In this document: piece by piece, positions 24,251-34,264 of the stretch | Layout: every line of letters starts with the position of its first letter | How positions within the stretch are numbered: position 1 is the first letter of the stretch | Assembly: GCF_004211145.1 (NCBI RefSeq) | Contig: NZ_SEBS01000004.1 | Location: forward strand, 1 to 64,000 | Length of the DNA stretch: 64,000 nt | Direction: 5' to 3' | Origin: Flavobacterium sp. | GTDB taxonomy: Bacteria; Bacteroidota; Bacteroidia; Flavobacteriales; Flavobacteriaceae | The notes under the pieces: generated by a model | What the model saw: the letters and a program-made list of their open reading frames with translations, nothing else | Database searches by the model: none | Told to the model about the DNA's origin: nothing | Translations under genes and position numbers: made by a program

Positions 24251-25009
24251 TTAGCTGAAAGACGCTTTCAAATACTCGCGATTCATTCTCGCGATGTTCT
24301 CCAGCGAAATCCCTTTCGGACATTCTATTTCGCAAGCGCCCGTGTTCGTGCAGTTTCCGAATCCTTCCTCGTCCATTTGGCGAACCATGTTCAAAACACG
24401 GTCGTGCGCCTCGATTTTTCCTTGCGGAAGCAATGCGTATTGCGACACTTTCGCTCCGACGAACAACATCGCCGATCCGTTCTTGCAACTCGCCACACAA
24501 GCACCGCAACCGATACAGGCCGCAGCTTCGAACGCGCGATCGGCGTCGGCTTTGTTGACTGGCGTCGCATTGGCGTCGATCGTATTTCCGGATGTGTTTA
24601 CTGAAACGAAACCTCCGGCTTGTTGGATGCGATCGAACGACGTTCTGTCGACGACCAAATCCTTGATGACCGGGAACGCCTTCGAACGCCAAGGCTCGAT
24701 GAAAATCGTTTCTCCGTCCTTGAACGAACGCATGTGAAGCTGGCACGTCGTGATGAAACGATCAGGCCCGTGAGCGCGCCCGTTGATGTACAGCGAACAC
24801 ATTCCGCAGATTCCTTCGCGACAGTCGTGGTCAAACGCCACAGGTTCTTTGCGCTCGTTGATGAGTTGCTCGTTCAATTGATCGAGCATCTCGAGGAATG
24901 AGCTGTCGGTAGAAACCTCGTTGAGTTTGTAGGTTTCCATTTGTCCTTTTGACTTGGCATCTTTCTGACGCCAAACTTTAAGGTTTATGTTGATGGTTTT
25001 ACTGGCCAT
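24251..25009 (-). CDS. sdhB: Succinate dehydrogenase / fumarate reductase iron-sulfur subunit
   Basis: SdhB passes electrons from the flavoprotein SdhA through three iron-sulfur clusters to the cytochrome b subunit. The 252 residues show the [2Fe-2S] motif CREGICGMC near residue 65 with a later Cys, then [11 protein letters not shown] near 155 for the [4Fe-4S] cluster and [12 protein letters not shown] near 210 for the [3Fe-4S] cluster. The gene is last in the sdhC-sdhA-sdhB order, 10 bases behind sdhA, and ends at a strong terminator. This order is usual for the non-classical, B-type enzyme with one large diheme cytochrome subunit. Confidence 0.96.
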   Translation of the reverse strand: MASKTININLKVWRQKDAKSKGQMETYKLNEVSTDSSFLEMLDQLNEQLINERKEPVAFDHDCREGICGMCSLYINGRAHGPDRFITTCQLHMRSFKDGETIFIEPWRSKAFPVIKDLVVDRTSFDRIQQAGGFVSVNTSGNTIDANATPVNKADADRAFEAAACIGCGACVASCKNGSAMLFVGAKVSQYALLPQGKIEAHDRVLNMVRQMDEEGFGNCTNTGACEIECPKGISLENIARMNREYLKASFS

Positions 25010-25019
25010 GTCTCAAATT

Positions 25020-27029
25020 TTATTTGTAGTTACGGGCTGCAATCTTGATGTATTCGTAGTTCAGGTCTTCCTTGTTCAAGATTTCCTGATTGATGTCGGA
25101 GCCGTTGTATTCCCAAGCGCCCACGAATTTGAAGTTCTCGTCGTCACGCAACGTTTCACCTTCGGCATCCTGGTATTCCTCGCGGAAATGTCCGCCGCAC
25201 GATTCGTTGCGTTGCAAAGCGTCCATCGCCATCAATTGCCCGAGTTCCATGAAATCGGCGACGCGAAGTGCTTTTTCAAGCTCTGTGTTCATTTCGTCAT
25301 TTTTACCGGGAACATAAACGTCGCGGTGGAATTCGGCACGCAAGGCATCGATTTCCTTGACGGCTTCGGCCAAACCTTGGGCACTTCGGCCCATTCCGAC
25401 CTTGTTCCACATGATGTGTCCGAGACGTTTGTGGAAATGATCCACCGATTTCGTTCCGTTGTTGTTGAGGAATTTATCGATTTGCGCACGAACCGATTTC
25501 TCAGCTTCATCGAACTCGGCCGATTGCGTCGAGATTTTCCCGGTGCGGATCTCATCGGCCAAATAATCGGAAACCGTGTAGGGCAATACGAAATAACCGT
25601 CGGCCAAACCTTGCATCAAAGCCGAAGCTCCGAGCCTGTTCGCGCCGTGATCCGAGAAATTCGCCTCACCGGCCACGAAACAGCCGGGAATCGTCGATTG
25701 CAAATTATAGTCGACCCAAACGCCGCCCATCGTATAGTGGACAGCAGGGTAAATTTTCATTGGGGTTTCGTACGGATTTTCAGCCGTGATCTTCTCGTAC
25801 ATCTGGAAAAGGTTACCGTATTTTTCCTCGATCCATTTCTTTCCGAGTTCCTGTACTTTCTCGTCACTAGGATTGTGATCGCCCGCAACCAAAGCCGCCT
25901 GCTTTCCTTTGCTGATGATCTCAGACGCGAAATCAAGGTAAACACCTTCGTTCGTATCGTTGGCTTCGATCCCGAAACCGGCGTCGCAACGCTCTTTCGC
26001 AGCTCTTGACGCGACGTCGCGAGGCACGAGGTTACCGAATGCCGGATAACGTCTTTCGAGGAAATAGTCGCGGTCTGCTTCGGCAATCTGAACCGGTTTC
26101 AATTTCCCGGCGCGAATGGCTTCGGCATCTTCTTTTTTAGCCGGAACCCAGATTCGGCCCGAATTACGCAACGATTCCGACATCAAGGTCAGTTTCGATT
26201 GGTTCGTCCCGTGGACCGGAATACAGGTCGGGTGAATCTGTACGAAACAAGGATTTGCGAACGCAGCGCCTTTTTTGTGGATTTTCCAACCCGCTGAAAC
26301 GTTTGATCCCATGGCATTCGTCGAAAGGAAATAGACGTTTCCGTATCCGCCCGATGCGATGATGACCGCGTGAGCCGAATGTCTTTCGATTTCACCCGTA
26401 ATGAGGTTTCTTGCGATGATGCCGCGTGCTTTTCCATCGACTTTTACGATATCAAGCATTTCGTGACGGTTGAACTGCTGCACGTTTCCTTGCCCGATTT
26501 GACGTGACAACGCCGAATACGCACCGAGCAACAATTGCTGTCCGGTTTGACCAGCTGCGTAAAACGTTCTTTGGACTTGCGTTCCACCGAACGAACGGTT
26601 ATCCAACATTCCGCCGTAATCGCGTGCAAACGGAACACCTTGGGCGACGCATTGGTCGATGATATTTCCTGAAACTTCAGCCAAACGGTGAACGTTCGCC
26701 TCTCTTGCGCGGTAATCGCCGCCTTTGATCGTATCGTAGAACAAGCGATATATGCTATCGCCGTCATTCTGGTAATTTTTCGCTGCGTTGATTCCTCCTT
26801 GTGCCGCGATAGAGTGCGCGCGACGCGGTGAATCCTGGAAGCAGAACGATTTTACGTTATAGCCCATTTCGCCAAGTGAAGCGGCGGCCGAAGCTCCTGC
26901 CAGTCCTGTCCCGACGACGATCACGTCAATCTTGGGGCGGTTGTTGGGCGCGACGAGTTTTAAATGGTTTTTGTGGTTGGTCCATTTATCGGAAATATAG
27001 CCTTCCGGTATTTTAGAATCTAACTTCAT
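25020..27029 (-). CDS. sdhA: Succinate dehydrogenase / fumarate reductase flavoprotein subunit
   Basis: SdhA oxidises succinate to fumarate using covalent FAD at the inner face of the membrane. The 669 residues begin with a dinucleotide-binding motif ([21 protein letters not shown]). The sequence [20 protein letters not shown] (residue about 70) contains the usual flavin-attachment region, with His in the SIAAQGG neighbourhood. Downstream, [18 protein letters not shown] and [21 protein letters not shown] are the substrate-binding and FAD-binding blocks. It lies between sdhC (14 bases upstream) and sdhB. The length and sequence pattern fit the Bacteroidota B-type enzyme. Confidence 0.96.
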   Translation of the reverse strand: MKLDSKIPEGYISDKWTNHKNHLKLVAPNNRPKIDVIVVGTGLAGASAAASLGEMGYNVKSFCFQDSPRRAHSIAAQGGINAAKNYQNDGDSIYRLFYDTIKGGDYRAREANVHRLAEVSGNIIDQCVAQGVPFARDYGGMLDNRSFGGTQVQRTFYAAGQTGQQLLLGAYSALSRQIGQGNVQQFNRHEMLDIVKVDGKARGIIARNLITGEIERHSAHAVIIASGGYGNVYFLSTNAMGSNVSAGWKIHKKGAAFANPCFVQIHPTCIPVHGTNQSKLTLMSESLRNSGRIWVPAKKEDAEAIRAGKLKPVQIAEADRDYFLERRYPAFGNLVPRDVASRAAKERCDAGFGIEANDTNEGVYLDFASEIISKGKQAALVAGDHNPSDEKVQELGKKWIEEKYGNLFQMYEKITAENPYETPMKIYPAVHYTMGGVWVDYNLQSTIPGCFVAGEANFSDHGANRLGASALMQGLADGYFVLPYTVSDYLADEIRTGKISTQSAEFDEAEKSVRAQIDKFLNNNGTKSVDHFHKRLGHIMWNKVGMGRSAQGLAEAVKEIDALRAEFHRDVYVPGKNDEMNTELEKALRVADFMELGQLMAMDALQRNESCGGHFREEYQDAEGETLRDDENFKFVGAWEYNGSDINQEILNKEDLNYEYIKIAARNYK

Positions 27030-27043
27030 ACGTATTGTGGCTA

Positions 27044-27925
27044 TTAAACTGTTTTAAGTAAAAAGTGAACGTACAATGGGATGATCGCGAAAAGGAAAGG
27101 TACGACAGTCGCAAAGAACATCCCGAATTTGCTGATGAAACCGCTGTATTTCGGGTGGTTCAGACCGATGCTCTGGAACGAGCTCGCGAATCCATGCCAA
27201 AGGTGTAACCCTAAAACGACCATCGCAAGAGCATATAAAATTGCATACAGCAAACCGAATTTTTCGTGTTTGAAGAATGCGACGGTAATCTTGTGAAGGT
27301 CTTTATAACCATCGGCCATTTTCACGTCGACCTGCGTATTCATGATCTCTGTGCGGTCTTTGATGTAATACGGTTTTCCGAGACTTTTCGCCTCTTCTTT
27401 GCTCGATCCTACCTGCGCGACGGGAATGTATTCTCCCAATCTCGTCGTGATGTAAAACTCTTGGTTTTGTGCCGGAGTCGCTTTCGGATTTACGTTAACG
27501 ATCACTTTCTCCAACGGCATTTTGTTGTCGAAGTGCATCACAGCCCAAAAGTTCATCATGTGCGTCACGATGAAAACAAGGATCAATGTTCCAAGAATCC
27601 CCATGTTACGAGATGACCACATCGAGTTTTTCGACGGGTTGTTCTTCACATATCCGACCGGACGCGCCTTTACGTTTCTATACGTAAGCAACGCACCGTC
27701 TACGGCATGGAACAAAATTGAAATGTAAGTGAGGTAAGAAAGCGCCTTGACAGCCGGGTTGCTTGTCATGAAAAGCGCGTAGGTGTTGAACTGGTGCGGA
27801 TCTGCATAAAGAATCTGGAGATTTCCGAGTAAGTGTCCAACCAGGAACAAACACAAAAATAAACCTGTCAAAGCCATCCAGTACTTTTTAGCCAAAGACG
27901 ACTTCAGGATTGCGGATTTTGCCAT
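27044..27925 (-). CDS. sdhC: Succinate dehydrogenase cytochrome b subunit (B-type, diheme)
   Basis: The start at [21 protein letters not shown] (27925) is preferred because the predicted promoter lies just upstream; it gives 293 residues. The protein has about five membrane helices, with histidines placed as heme ligands in [32 protein letters not shown] and LGLHLWHGF. It anchors SdhAB and transfers electrons to menaquinone. The single large subunit (rather than SdhC plus SdhD) identifies the B-type complex. It is the first gene of the operon, transcribed from a consensus promoter at 27956-27986. Confidence 0.93.
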   Translation of the reverse strand: MAKSAILKSSLAKKYWMALTGLFLCLFLVGHLLGNLQILYADPHQFNTYALFMTSNPAVKALSYLTYISILFHAVDGALLTYRNVKARPVGYVKNNPSKNSMWSSRNMGILGTLILVFIVTHMMNFWAVMHFDNKMPLEKVIVNVNPKATPAQNQEFYITTRLGEYIPVAQVGSSKEEAKSLGKPYYIKDRTEIMNTQVDVKMADGYKDLHKITVAFFKHEKFGLLYAILYALAMVVLGLHLWHGFASSFQSIGLNHPKYSGFISKFGMFFATVVPFLFAIIPLYVHFLLKTV

Positions 27926-27955
27926 AGGAAGTGTGTAATTTAATAAAAAATCACA

Positions 27956-27986
27956 CAAAAATACAGCTAAAAGCTGTACTCCGCAA
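27956..27986 (-). promoter_or_regulatory. Promoter of the sdhCAB operon
   Basis: On the minus strand TTG (27986-27984) is followed after 20 bases by TATTTTTG (27963-27956), a full match to TTG-N17-23-TAnnTTTG. A small palindrome TACAGCTAAAAGCTGTA (27962-27978) sits in the spacer and could be an operator. Confidence 0.75.
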
Positions 27987-28054
27987 CGTTTTCGGGTTTA
28001 TTTATACTGAGTTTAAATGACTGTAGAAACGACTATAAATAAACGATTTACGAT

Positions 28055-28945
28055 TCAGTTCGAAACGGCGAAACTCGGCACCAATCCGCGCAAACCCATA
28101 TCGACGACATTTTCGCCCGCCGACGGCTCGAATTTCCCGTCGTTATTCACCTCGGCCCACTCGAAACTTTTGTTTATCGAAAGCGAAAGCGTGACCACGA
28201 CATCCTTGGATTCGTTGCCCGTTATGGAAAGATTGTTCGCGAATTTGCCCGTAACGACGCACGATCCTGCCGGAATCGGGGATGTCGATGCTATGGGATT
28301 CGGAACCGTCGTCGCACCTTCAGGCGCCTGACCTTCGGCACTGTAAGGATAATCGTCGAGCGCAAACGCCCAATAACCCTGTACGCGATTCGCATTCACC
28401 TCGAAGAAATTATTGCCGATGGAGTGAGAAGAAACATACGTATTGAACCCGACGAAACTCGCCAGAGTCCCATTATAATCGACTCCCGCCTGACGAAACG
28501 AAATGCCGTAATTCTGATATGCGAGTGAAACGCGAACCCAATTGTAATTTCCCGCAGCGACATCTTTGAGCGGAATTTTGAGGAACGTCTCGCCTTCCTG
28601 AACGATTTTCGCCTTGCTGAAATCGATCGCATTCGTGCCGCCCATATCGGTTTCAGGCGCATGGTACAAAACCGCTCCGGCGCCGAGTTGCGTGTAAGCG
28701 TCGGGTGCCAATTCGAAATAGTGGGCTGAAATCGTGTTGAAATTCGGAGTTTGGGCCGCGTGACCCGACGGAACTTCAGTAGGTTGCCCGACATTATTCA
28801 ATCGCTGCTGATTCGGATCGAACTGGAACTTGACGATGAGCATCGGTTCCTCGCTTTCGTTTTCGTCGCTTTCACAAGATGTGAGCAACGAAAAAGTAGG
28901 CAATAGCAATAGCGCGAACAACAAATACAGATAGTTTGTGCGCAT
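28055..28945 (-). CDS. Lipoprotein of unknown function
   Basis: The 296 residues start with a signal sequence ending in the lipobox LLTSC (Cys24), followed by an acidic stretch (ESDENESEEP), so the protein is lipid-anchored and probably surface-exposed. The body is beta-rich, with repeated short strands such as GAVLYHAPETDMGGTNAI and NYNWVRVSLAYQNYGISF, and an end region KSFEWAEVNNDGKFEPSAGENVVDMGLRG (cited in part) that looks like a calcium-type DxDG loop (NNDGKFEPS). I do not recognise a named family. It stands alone between the sdh operon and the HMG-CoA-synthase-like gene. Confidence 0.75.
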   Translation of the reverse strand: MRTNYLYLLFALLLLPTFSLLTSCESDENESEEPMLIVKFQFDPNQQRLNNVGQPTEVPSGHAAQTPNFNTISAHYFELAPDAYTQLGAGAVLYHAPETDMGGTNAIDFSKAKIVQEGETFLKIPLKDVAAGNYNWVRVSLAYQNYGISFRQAGVDYNGTLASFVGFNTYVSSHSIGNNFFEVNANRVQGYWAFALDDYPYSAEGQAPEGATTVPNPIASTSPIPAGSCVVTGKFANNLSITGNESKDVVVTLSLSINKSFEWAEVNNDGKFEPSAGENVVDMGLRGLVPSFAVSN

Positions 28946-29144
28946 CGTGGTTGGTTATTGGTTCACTGCTATAACGCGCGCCTTTTTGATTTATTGCCGA
29001 TTTCGAAATTGAAAAGATGGTTTTTTTTAACGTTTCGGCACATTCGCGCTTACCGCTGACGTTTTCGTAAAAATAAAATGTTGCCGATAATTTTGCGGTT
29101 CGGTTCGCACGTAATCGTAACTTTACGACTTCTAAAAAATGCTC

Positions 29145-30500
29145 ATGAAAACCGGGATCGATGCGATCGCTTTTGACGTCGCCAACATTCATCTTCCAAT
29201 AAAAACGCTGGCCGAGGCGCGCCACATCGAACCTGAAAAACTCGAAAAAGGCCTCGGACTTCTAAAAATGACATTGCCCGACGCACATCAGGATACGGTT
29301 GTCTTTGGCGCGAATGCACTGACGCGACTGATTCTCGACAACGACATCGATCTTTCTAAAATCGCGAGGATTTACGTCGGGACTGAGAGCGGAATCGACA
29401 ATTCTAAACCCGTCGCATCGTTCGTGACAGCTTTGATCGAGCAGAAATTCGGCGAAAATTCATTGTTGGAATGCGATGTCGTCGATTTTACGTTCGCATG
29501 TATCGGCGCGGTCGACGCTTTACAGAATTGCCTCGATTTCATCCGATTGCATCCCGATAAGAAAGCGATTATCGTCGCGACCGACATTGCAAAGTACGAC
29601 CTCGAATCGACAGGCGAATATACCCAAGGCGCGGGCGCAGTGGCGATGCTGGTTTCGTCCGACCCGAGAATTCTGGCTTTCGGGACCAATTTCGCAGTTA
29701 GCAATAAAGGCGTTTTCGACTTCTTCAAACCGTACCGAAAAGTCTCAAAATTCTTGATTTCGGGCAACGACCACAACGAGCCGTGGTTCGGAAATCTTGA
29801 AAGCGAGATCGAAATCCACAAGGACCAGCCCGTTTTCGATGGCCAATATTCGAACCAATGTTATACCGACAGGACGCGCGAAGCCTATTTTTCGTTCAAA
29901 AAAACCTCGAAATTTGAAGGCACGCTCTACGCCTCTTGGGAAAACATAATCATGCACTTGCCTTACGCTTTTCAGGGCCGACGCATGTTGACCGAAATTT
30001 TCGCTTTGGATTCGGACGAAATTGCGATCGACAGGAACGATCCGAATTGCGCGACGCAGTTAAAAGAACTCGCCAAATCAGACGCATACCGCGATTTCAT
30101 AAAACAGAAATTGCAACCCGCGGAACTCGCTTCGTCCTTGATCGGAAATCTTTATACGGGTTCGATTCTTATGGGATTGTTGTCGGCTTTGTGCGACGCA
30201 TATCGCAATGAACGTAATATTTCAGGTACGAAGTTCGGTTTTCTGGCCTACGGAAGCGGATCGAAATCCAAAGTCTTCGAAGCCGAAATCCAACCGAATT
30301 GGGTGCTTCCGATCTCAAATGTAAAATTGTTCGAAAACTTGGAGCAAAGCACGGAAATCGACTTCGGCACCTACGAAAAACTACATAAGAGAGAACAACA
30401 TTTCAGCGTCCGATCGCCAAAAAATGAATGGGTTCTGGATCGCATCGAGCAGGAAAAACCGAATCTTCTTGGCGCTCGCTATTATAAATGGATCGAGTAG
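29145..30500 (+). CDS. Hydroxymethylglutaryl-CoA synthase family protein
   Basis: About 451 residues with the thiolase-like fold. Family features are the early ARIYVGTESGIDNSKP block (the GTES.iD signature), the catalytic Cys in DFTFACIGAVDAL, and the His in MHLPYAFQGRRM. HMG-CoA synthase condenses acetyl-CoA with acetoacetyl-CoA. Flavobacteriia normally make isoprenoids from this route or use such enzymes for beta-branching, and the partner genes are not in this window. The start is either 29139 or 29145; I prefer the second (MKTGIDAIAF). The active-site context FACIGA differs from the NACYGG of typical enzymes, so the exact substrate is uncertain. The Crp-type gene follows closely. Confidence 0.85.
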   Translation: MKTGIDAIAFDVANIHLPIKTLAEARHIEPEKLEKGLGLLKMTLPDAHQDTVVFGANALTRLILDNDIDLSKIARIYVGTESGIDNSKPVASFVTALIEQKFGENSLLECDVVDFTFACIGAVDALQNCLDFIRLHPDKKAIIVATDIAKYDLESTGEYTQGAGAVAMLVSSDPRILAFGTNFAVSNKGVFDFFKPYRKVSKFLISGNDHNEPWFGNLESEIEIHKDQPVFDGQYSNQCYTDRTREAYFSFKKTSKFEGTLYASWENIIMHLPYAFQGRRMLTEIFALDSDEIAIDRNDPNCATQLKELAKSDAYRDFIKQKLQPAELASSLIGNLYTGSILMGLLSALCDAYRNERNISGTKFGFLAYGSGSKSKVFEAEIQPNWVLPISNVKLFENLEQSTEIDFGTYEKLHKREQHFSVRSPKNEWVLDRIEQEKPNLLGARYYKWIE

Positions 30501-30544
30501 CGTAACGTCGATTGTTTTTCAACGTCAAACGGTTTCAAACAGAA

Positions 30545-31126
30545 ATGCACATGGAGTTTTTTGACGCCTTATCAGAATTCAATCCGGGTGAAAGCGCCGA
30601 ACTTCAACTTTTCATGGAGCGACAGACGGAATTTTTCAAGTCTTTGTCTCTTAAAAAGAATCATTTTTTGGTTTCGGAGGGCGAAGTCTGCGAGAATTTC
30701 TGTTTAATTAAAAACGGAATTCTCCAACATTCGATTTTAGTAGACGGCGATGAAAAGACGACGTATCTCGGACTCAAAAATTCCATTACGACTTCACTCG
30801 CGAGCTTCTTGAACCGAAAGCCGTCGCGCAAAAGTATCAAGGCGATCAGCGATTGTGATTTGCTCGTGATCGGGAAAAAGGACTTTTCGCATCTATTGGA
30901 AACGAATCGGGAGTTCAACCGATTGTATTATTCATTGATCGAGCGCCAGATTTGCCTGATCGACGAATATCGCATCGACTTGCTCACGCTTTCGCCCGAG
31001 GAACGTTACGCGAAACTCTTGCGCACGGAAACTGAATTGTTACATGAGGTTCCGTTGCATTATCTGGCTTCTTTTTTGGGAATTTCGGGGCGGCATATGA
31101 GTCGGATACGGAAAAAAACATCCTAA
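30545..31126 (+). CDS. Crp/Fnr-family transcriptional regulator
   Basis: The cyclic-nucleotide-binding-like domain (about 30-115, with FLVSEGEVCENFCLIKNGILQH) is followed by a helical dimer interface and a short C-terminal helix-turn-helix (HYLASFLGISGRHMSRIRKK). The length of about 193 residues is usual for the many such regulators in Bacteroidota. The arginine and glutamate that bind cAMP in Crp are not conserved here, so the ligand is unclear. I chose the ATG at 30545 (or 30551) rather than a TTG at 30512. It follows the HMG-CoA-synthase-like gene by 44 bases. Confidence 0.85.
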   Translation: MHMEFFDALSEFNPGESAELQLFMERQTEFFKSLSLKKNHFLVSEGEVCENFCLIKNGILQHSILVDGDEKTTYLGLKNSITTSLASFLNRKPSRKSIKAISDCDLLVIGKKDFSHLLETNREFNRLYYSLIERQICLIDEYRIDLLTLSPEERYAKLLRTETELLHEVPLHYLASFLGISGRHMSRIRKKTS

Positions 31127-31130
31127 AAAA

Positions 31131-31145
31131 GACCCTGACAGGGTT
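31131..31145. repeat. Short palindrome related to the 48.2-kb hairpin
   Basis: GACCCTGACAGGGTT contains ACCCTG/CAGGGT around one base. It is followed by AAACCTGACA at 31155. The words resemble GACCTAACAGGTTT / AAACCTGTTAGGTC at 48189-48221. Confidence 0.5.
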
Positions 31146-31254
31146 AAATATGAAAAACCTGACACATACGGCAACATTTTTTCTACCCTAAATCATAAAT
31201 TTTCACCTTCAAAAAATACTGCCAAATGGCCGATTCGTTACCACAAACGATTCG

Positions 31255-31262
31255 TACTTTTG
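31255..31262 (+). promoter_or_regulatory. -7 element of the aminopeptidase P promoter
   Basis: TACTTTTG fits TAnnTTTG and lies 20 bases before the chosen ATG (31283). It lies inside the longer open frame that begins at 31226, which supports the later start. Confidence 0.55.
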
Positions 31263-31282
31263 GAATATTAAAACAATTTGTA

Positions 31283-32575
31283 ATGAAGTACGAACAAATC
31301 GACAGCAACTTATTTGTCAAGAACCGCAAGAAATTCACGGCCCAAATGAAGCCGAATGCTATCGCGGTCTTCAACTCCAACGATATTTATCCGATTTCGG
31401 CCGACAGCTCGATGCCGTTTCAACAACATCGCGACATCTTTTACCTGAGCGGCGTCGACCAGGAAGAATCGATTCTGGTACTTTTCCCTGACGCGCCATA
31501 CGAACACCAACGTGAAATTTTATTCCTGACTGAAACAAGCGAACACATCGCGATTTGGGAAGGCGCGAAGCTTACGAAGGATCAAGCGTTCGAAGTCTCG
31601 GGAATCAAATCGGTGTATTGGCTTCAGGATTTCGAGAAGGTTTTCTACGAACTCATGACCTACGCCGACACGATGTACATTAACACGAACGAACATTACC
31701 GCGCGAAGGTCGCTACGGAAACGCGTGAAGACCGTTTCATCAAATGGTGGAAAGAGAAATATCCGGCGCACTCGGTAGCCAAATCCAACCCGATTTTGCA
31801 AAGATTGCGTTCAGTAAAGGAAAAAGAGGAAATCGCACTCATCCAAACCGCTTGCAACATCACCGAAAAAGGTTTCCGACGCTTACTCGGATTCGTGAAA
31901 CCGGGCGTTTTCGAATACGAAGTTGAAGCCGAACTCGTCCACGAATTCATCCGCAACCGTTCAAGAGGTTTCGCCTATGGGCCGATCGTCGCGAGTGGAA
32001 ACAACGCGAACGTCCTGCATTACGTCGAAAACAACAAAGAATGTAAGGCGGGCGATCTGCTTTTGCTCGATGTCGCGGCCGAATACGCGAACTATTCGTC
32101 GGATCTGACGCGCACGATTCCCGTTTCGGGCCGATATACCAAACGCCAGGCCGATGTTTACAATGCGGTTTTGCGCGTAAAAAACGAAGCCACGAAAATG
32201 CTCACGCCGAGAACGCTGTGGAAACAATACCACGTCGAAGTCGGCAAGATCATGACTTCGGAACTTCTTGGGCTCGGATTGATCGACAAAGCCGACGTCC
32301 AAAACGAAGATCCGGCCTGGCCTGCCTATAAAAAATATTTCATGCACGGAACATCGCACCACATGGGCTTGGACACGCACGATTACGGGCTTTTGCACGA
32401 ACCGATGCAGGCTAATATGGTATTTACGGTCGAACCTGGCATTTACATTCCCGCCGAAGGTTTCGGAATCAGGATTGAAGATGACGTCGTGATCCAACCG
32501 TCGGGCGAACCGTTCAACCTCATGAAAAATATTCCTATCGAGATCGAGGAAATTGAATCGTTGATGAATTCCTAA
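31283..32575 (+). CDS. pepP: Xaa-Pro aminopeptidase (aminopeptidase P, M24B)
   Basis: This metallopeptidase removes N-terminal residues that precede proline. The start at MKYEQIDSNLF gives 430 residues. The N-terminal creatinase-like domain (1-165) is followed by the pita-bread domain with the five metal ligands: Asp in LLLLDVAAEY, Asp in SSDLTRTIP, His in HGTSHHMGLDTHD, Glu in VEPGIYIP and Glu in IRIEDDV. It is cytoplasmic (no signal peptide) and has its own promoter element. Two alpha/beta hydrolases follow, the first resembling proline iminopeptidase, which suggests a group acting on proline peptides. Confidence 0.93.
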   Translation: MKYEQIDSNLFVKNRKKFTAQMKPNAIAVFNSNDIYPISADSSMPFQQHRDIFYLSGVDQEESILVLFPDAPYEHQREILFLTETSEHIAIWEGAKLTKDQAFEVSGIKSVYWLQDFEKVFYELMTYADTMYINTNEHYRAKVATETREDRFIKWWKEKYPAHSVAKSNPILQRLRSVKEKEEIALIQTACNITEKGFRRLLGFVKPGVFEYEVEAELVHEFIRNRSRGFAYGPIVASGNNANVLHYVENNKECKAGDLLLLDVAAEYANYSSDLTRTIPVSGRYTKRQADVYNAVLRVKNEATKMLTPRTLWKQYHVEVGKIMTSELLGLGLIDKADVQNEDPAWPAYKKYFMHGTSHHMGLDTHDYGLLHEPMQANMVFTVEPGIYIPAEGFGIRIEDDVVIQPSGEPFNLMKNIPIEIEEIESLMNS

Positions 32576-32585
32576 ACTTTTCGCG

Positions 32586-33482
32586 TTGAAAAAATTGGTC
32601 GTACTGTTGTTGTTTTTCGTCGGATTCGCTCACGCGCAATCGGATGGGTTCGCCCGAAGCAACGACGGTACGCCTATTTATTTCAGGACGTTCGGGCACG
32701 GAAAACCGATGCTCATCATAAACGGCGGGCCCGGAATGAACAGCAACGGCTTCGAATCGCTCGCCAAAAAACTCGGCGAAAACAACCTCACGATCATTTA
32801 CGACCAACGCGGCACGGGAAAATCGGTATTGAAAAATTCGACGAAAACCAGCGTGACGATGGATCTGATGGCGTCGGACATCGAGGCGTTGCGCAAACAT
32901 CTCAAAATCGAAACCTGGATCGTGCTCGGCCATTCGTTCGGCGGCATGCTGGGTTCGTATTATACGAGTTTGCATCCTGAAAAAGTCGAGAAACTTATCC
33001 TGTCGTCATCGGGCGGAATCGACTTGGAATTGCTCAATGAAACCGATCTGATCCGACGCAGGCTCGACAAAATCCATCGCGATTCCCTCGCCTATTGGGA
33101 AGCCAAGATCGACAAAGGCGACACGAATTACAAAACCCGACTCGGGCGTGGGCGCGCATTGGCTCCGGCCTACGTCGTAAACCCCAAATTCTACCCGATT
33201 CTCGCCGAACGCCTGACCCAAGGCGATCGCGAACTCAACACGTTGGTCTGGCAGGATTTGAATCGCATGCATTTCGATTGTGCGCCAAAACTCGAATCGT
33301 TCAAGAAACCCGTGTTGATCATACAGGGAAAACAAGACATCGTTCCTGAAAAATTAGCCGAAAAAGCGCATAAAGTCCTCGAGAATTCAAAAGTCGTCCT
33401 GCTCGAAAATTGCAGCCATTACGGTTGGCTTGACGCCGAAATTTCGTATTTTGAAGAAATAAACCGCTTCCTGAAAACATGA
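32586..33482 (+). CDS. Exported alpha/beta hydrolase, proline-iminopeptidase-like
   Basis: The gene uses a TTG start: the signal peptide MKKLVVLLLFFVGFAHAQ begins exactly there and no ATG precedes the first strand. The 298 residues show the oxyanion motif NGGPGMNS (HGGPG in the S33 peptidase family), the DQRGTGKS loop and the nucleophile elbow GHSFGGMLG (Ser about 119). The acid and histidine lie in IQGKQDIVPE and ENCSHYGWLD. S33 proline iminopeptidases release N-terminal proline, which fits the upstream aminopeptidase P (10 bases away). It overlaps the next hydrolase by four bases (ATGA). Confidence 0.87.
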   Translation: MKKLVVLLLFFVGFAHAQSDGFARSNDGTPIYFRTFGHGKPMLIINGGPGMNSNGFESLAKKLGENNLTIIYDQRGTGKSVLKNSTKTSVTMDLMASDIEALRKHLKIETWIVLGHSFGGMLGSYYTSLHPEKVEKLILSSSGGIDLELLNETDLIRRRLDKIHRDSLAYWEAKIDKGDTNYKTRLGRGRALAPAYVVNPKFYPILAERLTQGDRELNTLVWQDLNRMHFDCAPKLESFKKPVLIIQGKQDIVPEKLAEKAHKVLENSKVVLLENCSHYGWLDAEISYFEEINRFLKT

Positions 33483-34264
33483 GTAAAATCGCCCTCTATA
33501 AAAACACGAAAATCCATTACACCGACGCGGGAAAAGGAACCGCAGTCGTCTTGCTGCACGGTTTCCTCGAAAACAGCACGATGTGGAACGAAATCGCACC
33601 CGAACTGACCAAAAAATACCGCGTCATCACGATCGATCTGCTCGGACATGGCCAAACCGAAGCCGTCGGTTACGTACAAACGATGGAAGACAACGCCGAC
33701 GCCGTACATTCGGTCCTGTCTGCATTGCAAATCCGAAAGGCCGTGATCGCGGGACATTCCATGGGCGGTTACGTCGCGCTCGCTTTCGCCGAACTGTATC
33801 CTGAAATGACAAAGGGAATCGGATTGATAAACTCGACATCACTCGCCGACAGCGATGAGCGCAAAACCAACCGCGATCGCGCGATTAAGGCCGTAAAGAA
33901 CGATTACGCGTCATTCGTGCGGCTTTCGATCGGGAACCTGTTCAGTGAAAACAATCGTGAACGCTTGTCACCGGAGATCGAAACCGTAAAACAGGAAGCA
34001 TTGAAAACGCCGTTGCAGGGAATCGTGGCGTCGCTCGAAGGCATGAAAATCCGCAAAGACCGCGAAGTATTGCTGCACTTTGCGCCGTATCCGATCCTGC
34101 TCGTACTCGGCAAAAACGATCCGGTTCTCGTGTACGATGAAAACGTCGGACAAATCGAAAACACCGATGTGAAACTCGTGACGTTTGAAGACGGTCACAT
34201 GTCGCCTATAGAAAACAAGGACGAGTTAATCGCCGCATTGCTGGAATTCCTCAAAGAAATCTAA
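33479..34264 (+). CDS. Alpha/beta hydrolase
   Basis: The 261 residues have the standard fold without signal peptide: oxyanion region LLHGFLENSTMW, DLLGHGQTE, nucleophile elbow AGHSMGGYVAL (Ser about 92), acid in LVLGKNDPVLV and His in FEDGHMSPIE. The sequence resembles MenH-like and haloperoxidase-like hydrolases, but the substrate cannot be inferred. Its ATG overlaps the stop of the upstream exported hydrolase, so translation is coupled. Its own stop overlaps the convergent ABC ATPase gene by four bases, leaving no room for a terminator. Confidence 0.85.
   Translation: MSKIALYKNTKIHYTDAGKGTAVVLLHGFLENSTMWNEIAPELTKKYRVITIDLLGHGQTEAVGYVQTMEDNADAVHSVLSALQIRKAVIAGHSMGGYVALAFAELYPEMTKGIGLINSTSLADSDERKTNRDRAIKAVKNDYASFVRLSIGNLFSENNRERLSPEIETVKQEALKTPLQGIVASLEGMKIRKDREVLLHFAPYPILLVLGKNDPVLVYDENVGQIENTDVKLVTFEDGHMSPIENKDELIAALLEFLKEI

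Noticed and set aside
24141..24746. Long open frames antisense to sdhB and many other genes
   Set aside because: The moderately G+C-rich codons of the real genes leave the opposite frames open by chance; the sense frames match known families.
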